From contig CBFGUG010000019.1 of the NCBI GenBank assembly GCA_965651905.1, positions 42,020-106,019 on the forward strand: a stretch of 64,000 bases of DNA, read 5' to 3'. A program made the translations under genes and the position numbers. Under the pieces are notes generated by a model. The model searched no databases, had not been told where the DNA came from, and saw only the letters and a program-made list of their open reading frames with translations. Every line of letters begins with the position of its first letter. The first letter of the stretch is position 1. Source of the DNA: SZUA-265 sp965651905. Lineage in GTDB: Bacteria > Myxococcota_A > Polyangia > Polyangiales > Polyangiaceae. Below, one piece after another: positions 53,924 through 60,686 of this stretch.

Positions 53924-55221
53924 TACGGGTGTCCTTCAGTCAAGAGCTGGCGGAGTGAGAAACCAGTTGGTGGTCGCCCGCATAGAATGCGTGCGCGGTC
54001 CGTCGTGTTCATTCGAAGCGAGTAGAAGCGGCGAATGGTGTCTTCGGGCAGGCGATAGAAACGTTCCAGCACGTGGTATCGCTGATGAGCCGCGAAGGCG
54101 CCGAACAAGAGTTGATTGAGCCAACAACAGTAGCGGAACTGCTTGTGGTGCTCGCGCAGCAGTCGATCGAAGTCGTGGTCGAAGGCCGCGTGCGCAGGAC
54201 GCTGAGCGATGTGCTGCGCCAAGCGCAAAGCAACGGGCAGCGAGTAACCCGTCGTGGGATGAAAGAACCCCCCCGCGTAACCCGCGACCAGCGGCGACTG
54301 CCGACTGCTGAAGTCTGGTGTTCGCGTGGGTAGCGGCAGCACTCCCTTTTCTTGGCGAGCGATGCCGCGAACGTTCATGCCTTGGCGACGTGCGTGGCGC
54401 ACGATGCCTTCGGCCAAGCGCTGCACGTCCAAGTTCGGGCTATCCGAGTAGTAGGTGTCTTCCACCAGCACGCGCTCGTTGCCGAACGGCAGCATGTAAA
54501 CGAAGCGAAAGCCGTCGACTTGCTCGACGGTGGCGTCCATCAGCACGGGCACCTCGGGGCCAGTGCCTGGTTCGATCTGAAGCTCGAGCCCCACGAACTT
54601 TTGAAAGTGACGCGCGCTGTTCGAGCTCTGCTCGGGGCCGCGTGCGTCGACCACGAGTTTGGCATCGACGTCGCGGCCACCCGCGATCAGCACCGAGCGC
54701 CGCTCCACGTGTAATGCGCTGCCCTTGATGATCGAAGCGTTGGGTGCGGCAGAGATGCGTTGCGAGACGACTTGATGCAGGCGCTCGCTCGTGATCGCCG
54801 AGTAAGTCTGCGCCATGCGGCGCGTGTGCCCGGGAAACAGCACGTCGTGCGCGCCCCAACGCTTGACCACCAACGGCTCCACCCACTCCCACGCCGACGA
54901 CGGCACATCCCCTTCGTGGAAGCACCAAGTGTGATTGCCGCCGAGTCTGTCACCGCGTTCTATCAACACCAGGCTGGCCTGCGGATCGTGTTGCAGCAGG
55001 GCCAGGGCAAGCAGTCCGCCCTGCAGTCCCCCACCGACGAGAGCGTAGTCGACGGTCAGCGTGGCGGAGCCGCCATGGGATTCGTGTAGCCCCGTGGCAG
55101 TGAGCTTCGAGGATGTCGTTGGCTTGGCCATGTTCGTGGGGGCGTCTCGGGTGACGACAGCCTTTGACCTAGCGAGTTGTTCGCGTGGGTCAATCGCTGA
55201 TGGGGTACAAATCGACGTCAT
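53923..55221 (-). CDS. crtY: Lycopene beta-cyclase CrtY
   Basis: A 432-residue cyclase of the proteobacterial CrtY type. The FAD motif is YALVGGGLQGGLLALAL. Family-specific segments include RLGGNHTWCFHEGD, FVGLELQIE, MDATVEQVDGFRFVYMLPFG, VEDTYYSDSPNLD and AGYAGGFFHPTTGYSLPVAL. It converts lycopene to beta-carotene. It is the first gene of the minus-strand operon. Residues 1-45 look non-conserved, so the true start may be ATG 55131 (MAKPTTSS) rather than 55221. Confidence 0.94.
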   Translation of the reverse strand: MTSICTPSAIDPREQLARSKAVVTRDAPTNMAKPTTSSKLTATGLHESHGGSATLTVDYALVGGGLQGGLLALALLQHDPQASLVLIERGDRLGGNHTWCFHEGDVPSSAWEWVEPLVVKRWGAHDVLFPGHTRRMAQTYSAITSERLHQVVSQRISAAPNASIIKGSALHVERRSVLIAGGRDVDAKLVVDARGPEQSSNSARHFQKFVGLELQIEPGTGPEVPVLMDATVEQVDGFRFVYMLPFGNERVLVEDTYYSDSPNLDVQRLAEGIVRHARRQGMNVRGIARQEKGVLPLPTRTPDFSSRQSPLVAGYAGGFFHPTTGYSLPVALRLAQHIAQRPAHAAFDHDFDRLLREHHKQFRYCCWLNQLLFGAFAAHQRYHVLERFYRLPEDTIRRFYSLRMNTTDRARILCGRPPTGFSLRQLLTEGHP

Positions 55222-55268
55222 CGTGGCGGGTTACCGTGCGGACGAACAGACGCGGCCCGGGGTTCGTT

Positions 55269-55282
55269 CACCTGCACAGGTG
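55269..55282. promoter_or_regulatory. Candidate operator CACCTGCACAGGTG
   Basis: Inverted repeat with 6-bp perfect arms (CACCTG/CAGGTG) and a 2-bp centre, 48 bp upstream of the crtY start. Its core ACCTGCACAGGT matches 11 of 12 bases of the palindrome at 8181-8192. Confidence 0.5.
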
Positions 55283-55460
55283 TGCTCGCGTCGAAGCCTG
55301 TCGAGGGCTTGTCCAGGACACACCGCTGTATTGCCCGAACACCGGGTGGACACGTTGCCCGGCCCCGCTTGAAAACATCAATTCGCGCTGAAAATCCCCC
55401 ATGGACGCGGGCTGGACACGACGCGCTGCAGTAGGTCACGGCGAGGCAGGATTGCTCACT

Positions 55461-55484
55461 CCACGTCCGGACGTCGGGACGTGG
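55461..55484. promoter_or_regulatory. Nested palindromes upstream of crtX, core ACGTCCGGACGT
   Basis: CCACGTCC (55461-55468) and GGACGTGG (55477-55484) are perfect 8-bp arms. Inside, ACGTCCGGACGT (55463-55474) is a perfect 12-bp palindrome, 58 bp before the crtX GTG. ACGTC-N2-GACGT recurs at 58418-58429 before the SDR gene, making it a candidate CarH operator. Confidence 0.5.
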
Positions 55485-55532
55485 GCCGCTGCCCCTTGCG
55501 TGTGTGCGAGGGCGAGCTCTAATCATGCAGTC

Positions 55533-56765
55533 GTGAAGAAACGCATCCTGTTCGTCGCCGAAAACGTCACGCTCGCGCAAGTGGTGCGTCTTGCCACGTT
55601 GGCTGAGGCGCTGCCACACGGTCACTTCGAAGTGCACTTCGCCAGCGCCAGCTTTCCCGAGATGGTGTTCGCGGGTACGTCCTTCGTACGGCACACCATC
55701 GAGACCCTGCCCGCCGAGCGCGCCGCCAAAGCGCTCGACGCGGGTAAACGCCTCTACGAAAAGCGCACGCTGCTGCGTTACATGGACGCGGAGCTGCGTC
55801 TCATCGACGAGGTGCAGCCGGACCTGGTGGTGGGTGACTTTCGTCTGTCGCTGTCGAGCAGCGCGGAGCTTCGCGGCGTGCCTTCAGGCGTCCTGATCAA
55901 CGCCTACTGGAGTCCGTACGCTCAGCGGGAAAAGTTACCCGTACCCGATCACCCGATCGTCAACCTAGTCGGCGAAGAAATGGCCGAGAAGTACTTCCCG
56001 CTGGCGGTGCCCAAGGTATTTCGGCACTTCGCCAGCCCGATCAACGCAGCGCGCGCCAAACACGGCCTGCGTGACGTCGGCAGTCTGAACGAAGTGTTGT
56101 GCCACGCCGACTACACGCTGTATCCCGACGACCCACAGCTCACCCCCGCCCCGGGCGCTCCAGCGCACCATCGCTTTCTTGGGCCCGTGCTGTGGGAGCC
56201 AAAGCTGCCGATGCCCGAGCTGGACTTCGCCGAGCCAGAGCGCCCGCTCGCGTACGTGACGTTGGGGTCGTCGGGTAAGATCGACTTGTTGCCGAGCGTG
56301 ATCGAAGCGCTCGCTGGTCTGGCGGTCAACGCCGTCGTAGCCACGGCCGACCGTGCACAGCTGCCCGAGCTGCCGTCTAACGTCCGCGCCTATCCCTACG
56401 TGCCGGGGTCCGAACTGTCGCGGCGCGCGCGCGTCGTGATCTCCAACGGAGGCAGCACGACGGGTTACCAAGCGCTTGCCGAAGGTACGCCCGTCGTCGG
56501 CATCCCGAACAACTTCGACCAATACTTGGCGACCGACGCCATCGTCAGCGCAGGCGCAGGCCTGTGCGTCAAGGCTCGCAGCGCTAGCTCGAGCAACATT
56601 CGAAGCGCGATCGAACGAGCGCTGAGTGATGAAGCCATGACCAACGCTGCGCAGCAAATTGCCGCGCGTTTCGTACGTCAGGATTCGTCACACGCCTTCC
56701 TCGAGTGGGTGGAAGAGGTCACCGCTGCAAGCGAGACCCCGACGCGCCTCGCCGCCTCGGGTTGA
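55533..56765 (+). CDS. GT1-family glycosyltransferase, CrtX-like
   Basis: A 410-residue UDP-sugar-type glycosyltransferase of the MGT/CrtX group. From the GTG at 55533 (VKKRILFVAENVTLAQVVR) the N-terminal acceptor domain contains LVVGDFRLSLSSSAEL and PSGVLINAYWSPYA. The C-terminal donor domain has LAYVTLGSSGKIDLLPSVI, NVRAYPYVPGSELSRRA, and VISNGGSTTGYQALAEGTPV followed by GIPNNFDQYLATDAI. In carotenoid clusters CrtX glucosylates hydroxyl groups of zeaxanthin. No crtZ-type hydroxylase is recognisable nearby, so the acceptor is uncertain. The gene is divergent from the crt operon. The frame upstream of 55533 is judged untranslated. Confidence 0.85.
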   Translation: MKKRILFVAENVTLAQVVRLATLAEALPHGHFEVHFASASFPEMVFAGTSFVRHTIETLPAERAAKALDAGKRLYEKRTLLRYMDAELRLIDEVQPDLVVGDFRLSLSSSAELRGVPSGVLINAYWSPYAQREKLPVPDHPIVNLVGEEMAEKYFPLAVPKVFRHFASPINAARAKHGLRDVGSLNEVLCHADYTLYPDDPQLTPAPGAPAHHRFLGPVLWEPKLPMPELDFAEPERPLAYVTLGSSGKIDLLPSVIEALAGLAVNAVVATADRAQLPELPSNVRAYPYVPGSELSRRARVVISNGGSTTGYQALAEGTPVVGIPNNFDQYLATDAIVSAGAGLCVKARSASSSNIRSAIERALSDEAMTNAAQQIAARFVRQDSSHAFLEWVEEVTAASETPTRLAASG

Positions 56766-56828
56766 GGCAATCGCGAACCAACATCCCACACCTCTTAACC
56801 CCCCACAGTAACCCCCCACAGCAACCCA

Positions 56829-57344
56829 TCATAAGGAGAAGTACCGTGCCTTGATTGTCGATTTCCCCGTAGCGCGAAGACGAAACGCCGCCGCGTCGAA
56901 GCTAGGCGGCCCGAACATAGCCGACGCGTCATTGGAAAACCCGTAACCCTCGAGTGGCATGCCCAAGAAGTTGAAATCCATCTCATCGTTTTCGTTCTCG
57001 TCGTGGAGAACGGCGACCGCATACGTGCCGGGCTTCAGCGACTTGAACGTGACCTTGGCGCGGCTGCCCTTGATCTTCACGAGCTTGCCCTGCAGCGCCC
57101 GCTCCTGGTCAGGAAAGGCGTCCTCCGAATCGAACACCGCCACAGCTACACGCCCCTTTTCGTTCCGCAGGTTCGTCACTTCCACGATGAGCGTCGCTTC
57201 GGACTTCGGAGCTTTCTTGGTGGGCTCGGCTGGGGCGCCGCCCGCGATGAGTGCGGAAAGTGCACAGCCCGCAGTGATAGGCAAAGACCTTGCCCAAGTG
57301 CGACGAGACCAAAACCGACGAAACGAACTGCGAGTGTAAACCAT
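56829..57344 (-). CDS. DUF2141 domain-containing exported protein
   Basis: A 171-residue protein. A twin-Arg-containing start (RRFWSRRTW) and hydrophobic SLPITAGCALSALIAGGAPA give a signal peptide. The domain (residues 48-171) shows the DUF2141 pattern: ATLIVEVTNLRNEKGRVAVAVFDSEDAFP, FKSLKPGTYAVAVLHDENEND and MDFNFLGMPLEGYGFSNDA. DUF2141 proteins are small beta-sandwich periplasmic proteins of unknown function, and I recall them beside carotenoid genes in other bacteria. It is convergent with crtX. Confidence 0.88.
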   Translation of the reverse strand: MVYTRSSFRRFWSRRTWARSLPITAGCALSALIAGGAPAEPTKKAPKSEATLIVEVTNLRNEKGRVAVAVFDSEDAFPDQERALQGKLVKIKGSRAKVTFKSLKPGTYAVAVLHDENENDEMDFNFLGMPLEGYGFSNDASAMFGPPSFDAAAFRLRATGKSTIKARYFSL

Positions 57345-57386
57345 GCACAGTTCCTAAAACGCATGGCGAACACGCGCAAGGGTAGA

Positions 57387-58301
57387 TCAAGAACTCTCGA
57401 GATCTTGTACCCAGGCTTCAAGCGCTTCCCACGTGACCGTCAAGCTCGCGCCGCGTGGCATCACGAGCTTGCTCGCAGACGCACCCCCCACGGCAATTGG
57501 ACGAGAACCTTGAAGACGTTCACTCAGCAGATTGAGATTGAGTTGCGAGGCGATCACGTCTGCGCCCAGCGATACACTCACGCCGATGCCATCGACTTCG
57601 AACGCTTCCGCCGCGTCAGCCAACTCTTCTGGAGGCACGTTGGGTCCCATCGAGCGCGGCGTCACGCCGATCGCGGAAAGATACGCGCCAACCATTTCCA
57701 AGCCGAGCGCATGTTGTTCACCCGGCAGGGTCGCCAGCAACACGCGAGCTCCCTTCTGCGGCCCGACCTGCGCCGCCCACAACACGCGCAGCTGTGTGGT
57801 CAGCGCATCACTGAGCAAGTGCTCGTGCAGGATACTGACGCGCCCTTGCTCCCAGGCCGCCCCGATCGCCGAAGCCAACGGCGCGGCGACGTCGCGAATG
57901 AATCGCTGGGTTCCGAGATTGAGCGCCGCGTAACGCATCTCCTCGACCATGCGCTGGTCGTCGCTGGCGCAAAGCGCTTCCATGATGCGTTCGACGATGG
58001 GGTTCTCGCTGCCTTCGAACCCCAAACCTTTGGGTTCGTGTTCGAGCACGCGTCGCAACTCTTCGTCGCTCTGTCCGATCACCGCGCCGATACGATGGCC
58101 GCGTCGCAGTGCGCGCTGTACCAATGCAAGACGTTCGACGTCCGCACTGCAGTAGATGCGCGCGCCGGATTCATCCCGCGTCGGTGTCGGAAAGCCATAA
58201 CGCCGCTCCCAAACCCGCAACACGTCTGCACTCAGACCCGTCATGCGCGTCAATTCGCGAATCGAGTAAGTCCTGTCTATCGACGAGTCAGGGTCAGGCA
58301 T
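57387..58301 (-). CDS. carH: CarH-type B12-dependent MerR photoreceptor repressor
   Basis: A 304-residue regulator. Residues 11-78 are a MerR HTH (YSIRELTRMTGLSADVLRVWERRYGFPTPTR split as SIRELTRMTG then VLRVWERRYG). Residues 100-175 form the helical light-sensing cap with W150-x9-E160-H161 (AAWEQGRVSILHEHL), the CarH signature W-x9-EH. The cobalamin domain has E195-x-H197-x2-G200 (GEQHALGLEMVGAYL), where the His binds cobalt. CarH with adenosylcobalamin represses carotenoid genes in the dark and light breaks the tetramer. All key residues are present, so light response is a firm inference. It lies at the crt locus, convergent with no gene and divergent from the SDR gene. Confidence 0.93.
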   Translation of the reverse strand: MPDPDSSIDRTYSIRELTRMTGLSADVLRVWERRYGFPTPTRDESGARIYCSADVERLALVQRALRRGHRIGAVIGQSDEELRRVLEHEPKGLGFEGSENPIVERIMEALCASDDQRMVEEMRYAALNLGTQRFIRDVAAPLASAIGAAWEQGRVSILHEHLLSDALTTQLRVLWAAQVGPQKGARVLLATLPGEQHALGLEMVGAYLSAIGVTPRSMGPNVPPEELADAAEAFEVDGIGVSVSLGADVIASQLNLNLLSERLQGSRPIAVGGASASKLVMPRGASLTVTWEALEAWVQDLESS

Positions 58302-58414
58302 GCGTGGGAGGCAGCAGCGTATTGTCTCGCTGGAGGCGAGTCAAACCATGCCGAGATCACTGGAGAATTTGCCGTGGTCGAGGGCGCGGGGTCGAGCAAC
58401 GGGCGTGGCAGGTT

Positions 58415-58432
58415 GACACGTCGCGACGTGTC
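58415..58432. promoter_or_regulatory. 18-bp perfect palindrome GACACGTCGCGACGTGTC over a TTGACA
   Basis: Perfect palindrome in the 209-bp divergent region between carH and the SDR gene. It overlaps TTGACA (58413-58418), a consensus -35 hexamer for rightward transcription. No clear -10 follows at 17 bp. Its centre ACGTC-GC-GACGT matches the crtX-upstream palindrome. Confidence 0.6.
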
Positions 58433-58510
58433 GCCGCTCGTCGAGTCGTGGCGGCGCACGCCTCGCGTCGGAGTAAACTCACCGCCGCGCGTCGAGCGAA
58501 GGGGCAAGTG

Positions 58511-59476
58511 ATGGTGGAAAAGAGAAAACGAGTTCTGCTCACGGGAGCCCGCGGCTTCGTGGGTCGCCACCTCATCCCCGTGCTCCAAGCCCGCGGCTAC
58601 GAGGTCATCTGCGCGAGCCGCGATCCAGAGCGGGGGCGGGCGGAGCGTGCGGGGCTGACTTGGCGCAAGCTCGACGTCACACGCGCGGCAAGCGTCACCT
58701 CGGCGCTCGACGGCTGTGAGGCGGCCGTGTACCTGATCCACACCATGGGCGGCGAAGACGAAGACTATCTGGAGGCCGAGCGTCGCGCGGCGGAAACTTT
58801 TCGAAAGGGCGCCGCCGAAGCAGGCGTGCAGCGCGTCGTGTACCTGGGAGGCACCAAGCCGCAAAGCGGCGTCGTTTCCAAACACCTCAGAAGCCGCCTG
58901 CTCACGGGCGAGACGTTGCGAGCTGGCGCCGTGTCCACCATCGAGCTCCAGGCGGCGATGGTGATCGGTGGCGGCAGCGCCAGCTGGCGCATCGTGCGCG
59001 ATCTAGCGGTGCGCTTGCCACTCATGATATTGCCCGCATGGCTCGAGAGCCGCAGCGCGCCCATCTTCATCGACGACGTCACCTTTGCGCTGTGCGAAGC
59101 TCTCAGCTTGCCGCTAGACGGGAGCCAGGCGTTCGCGATCCCCGGCCCCGAGCTGATCTCCGCCCGCGAGATCCTCGAACGCGTCGCGCTGCTCGGTGGT
59201 CGCAGGCCGCGCATGTTCCGCGTACCCGTGGTGACCCCGCGCTTGTCGAGCTACTGGATCCGTCTGGTTACCCGCGCCCACGGCCCCATCGCCACGGAGC
59301 TGGTCGAAGGTTTACGCTACGATCTCATCCCCGACGGCCCGAGCTTCTGGCAGCTCGTGCCCGAGCACCAACTACTGAGCTTCGACGAAGCGGCCCAGCG
59401 CGCCCTCTCCGAAGAGTCCCGCACCCTCTCGCTCCGTTCACGCCTCGTCGAACGTTTGGTCGCACCGTCGAAGTAG
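58511..59476 (+). CDS. Extended SDR / NAD(P)-binding epimerase-like protein
   Basis: A 321-residue protein from the ATG at 58511. The Rossmann motif is LLTGARGFVGRHLIPVLQARG. VICASRDPERGR, then VYLIHTMGGEDEDYLEAERR and RVVYLGGTKPQ resemble complex-I subunit NDUFA9-like and DUF2867-associated atypical SDRs. The usual YxxxK catalytic pair is not evident: after the GG loop the sequence reads SKHLRSRLLTGETLR. That is typical of atypical SDRs that bind NAD(P) without dehydrogenase activity. Its place beside carH suggests light control and a lipid or carotenoid-related task, which is only inferred. Confidence 0.82.
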   Translation: MVEKRKRVLLTGARGFVGRHLIPVLQARGYEVICASRDPERGRAERAGLTWRKLDVTRAASVTSALDGCEAAVYLIHTMGGEDEDYLEAERRAAETFRKGAAEAGVQRVVYLGGTKPQSGVVSKHLRSRLLTGETLRAGAVSTIELQAAMVIGGGSASWRIVRDLAVRLPLMILPAWLESRSAPIFIDDVTFALCEALSLPLDGSQAFAIPGPELISAREILERVALLGGRRPRMFRVPVVTPRLSSYWIRLVTRAHGPIATELVEGLRYDLIPDGPSFWQLVPEHQLLSFDEAAQRALSEESRTLSLRSRLVERLVAPSK

Positions 59477-59554
59477 CGCGGAGTCGCCTCGTCGCAGCAG
59501 TCGCCACGTCGAAGTAGTCGCACGGTCGAAGTAGTCGCACGGTCGAAGTGCAAA
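59463..59554. repeat. Degenerate 17-bp tandem repeat at the SDR 3' end
   Basis: Units of CACGGTCGAAGTAGTCG occur at about 59505, 59521 and 59538. A related CACCGTCGAAGTAG forms the end of the SDR gene (59463-59476) and another GTCGAAGTA lies near 59568. The repeat probably grew from the gene's last codons. Confidence 0.7.
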
Positions 59555-60012
59555 GACGTAGCGCCGCGTCGAAGTACTCGACGTGCCGCAGCGCCAAGAA
59601 GTAGCAACGCGTCTGCCAGCGCAAAGCCGCGCGCAAGCGGGGCTATCGTCACCAGGTCTCCGCCCCGCGTTCGCTGACTCCACCCCCTGCAGCCCGCATA
59701 TTAATCTGTGGCGCGTCGCGGCGAGACGCGGAAACCTGCAGCACGGCAGTGCGAGATCCAGCTGACGTCACGCGCGGCGCTGGTGTCCATTCGTGCGCGC
59801 TCCTACGCGTTGGTGCTGCATTTTCTCCCACGGCGCCTCGGCGGGCGCGCTGTTTCTGGCTCATGGTGGCTATGTTTCGTGGATTTCGCGCCGTGCGAGC
59901 AGCGCCCTAGGCGCAAATCGGACGATGTTGCGCTGCGGCAGGACTCCGTAGCGCTTGGAATGATCAAACCAGTGTTTCATCGTTTACTCGCCCTGGTACA
60001 CACTGGCTGAAC
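59477..60012. other. Non-coding region with repeats
   Basis: No credible gene in 536 bp. It contains the 17-bp repeats, hairpin element copy C and about 310 bp (59696-60012) in which I see nothing convincing; the open frame at 59708 has no coding signature. Confidence 0.6.
59637..59695 (+). repeat. Dispersed hairpin element, copy C
   Basis: Stem GCGGGGC (59637-59643) pairs with GCCCCGC (59662-59668) across an 18-nt loop ending AGGTCTCC. The tail GTTCGCTGACTCCACCCC and CTGCAGC follow. It lies about 160 bp after the SDR gene. Confidence 0.75.
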
Positions 60013-60231
60013 GTGTGTCACACTCCGCGGGTGACGCAGCGCGATCAAACGGCTAGCTCCACAGCCCAGACCGTGCCGGAAATGCCCGCCGCGATCGACT
60101 CTGTGGATCCGGGGCGCTCCGACGTGCGTCGCGCCACCCGCGTCAAAGCCGACGTCGTCTACCACACGCCGTGCCCCGTCCGCGTAGGCCGCCTCACCGA
60201 AGACGGCAGGATCCTCTACGACGACGAGTGA
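60013..60231 (+). CDS. Small hypothetical protein
   Basis: A 72-residue frame with a GTG start (another GTG at 60031). The second half (RVKADVVYHTPCPVRVGRLT) has a strong G/C preference at third codon positions, as in neighbouring genes, which is why I keep it. No signal peptide, membrane segment or known motif. It could also be the 3' remnant of a larger gene. Confidence 0.4.
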   Translation: MCHTPRVTQRDQTASSTAQTVPEMPAAIDSVDPGRSDVRRATRVKADVVYHTPCPVRVGRLTEDGRILYDDE

Positions 60232-60389
60232 GACATACCGCGTTCACGTACATGCGCGGGGTCCGCTGCAGGTTCCATCCGCGCTACTGTGCACCAGATA
60301 TTGTCAGCTGCGCGATCCGAACGACTGCAGACGCGCCGTGTCCGCTCGTACTGTGAGGTGTCGTTTCAGATTCGAGCACTCGTGTACCC
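60232..60389. other. Non-coding part of the gap before the DUF4382-like gene
   Basis: Together with the doubtful frame at 60390 this makes a 455-bp gap. I see no promoter-like or repeated sequence in 60232-60389. Confidence 0.4.
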
Positions 60390-60680
60390 ATGGGGTCACG
60401 GAGTTTGGCGCCTTTCACTCAGACGGCGCTCATCTGCCCCCGGAAGGTGAATGAGCGCTCAAGTCGAATGGTGATGGGTCCGTACGCGGGGGAAACCAAC
60501 AACAAACGAAGACCAGTCGAAAACGGCAAGCGCACGCGAAAGCTGCGCACGCAAAGCCATTGGCCTACCGGGTGCGCTTTCAGCGCTATCCCACGGCTTG
60601 AAGGGCCCCCGAAGCTGGAGCTGAAGTCCGAGCACATGAAGGGCGCGGTGGTCTTCTTCTACGCCAACCCAGGAGTTTGA
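60390..60680 (+). CDS. Doubtful hypothetical protein or gene remnant
   Basis: A 96-residue frame ending 6 bp before the DUF4382-like gene. The last 20 residues or so (LELKSEHMKGAVVFFYANPG) show good third-position G/C preference, while the first half does not. This fits either a real small gene with a later start or the frameshifted end of a decayed gene. No motif is recognised. Confidence 0.25.
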   Translation: MGSRSLAPFTQTALICPRKVNERSSRMVMGPYAGETNNKRRPVENGKRTRKLRTQSHWPTGCAFSAIPRLEGPPKLELKSEHMKGAVVFFYANPGV

Positions 60681-60686
60681 CCACAC

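Larger units (their letters stand above)
55222..55532. promoter_or_regulatory. Divergent promoter region of the crtY operon and crtX
   Basis: A 311-bp gap without a gene. It contains two strong palindromes, listed separately (55269-55282 and 55461-55484), each about 50-70 bp from one of the two start codons. A TTGAAA at 55369 could be a -35 element for rightward transcription, but its -10 side is poor. Confidence 0.6.

Noticed and set aside
57003..58511. 502-residue open frame on the plus strand
   Set aside because: It is antisense to the DUF2141 and carH genes, both of which have strong family motifs.
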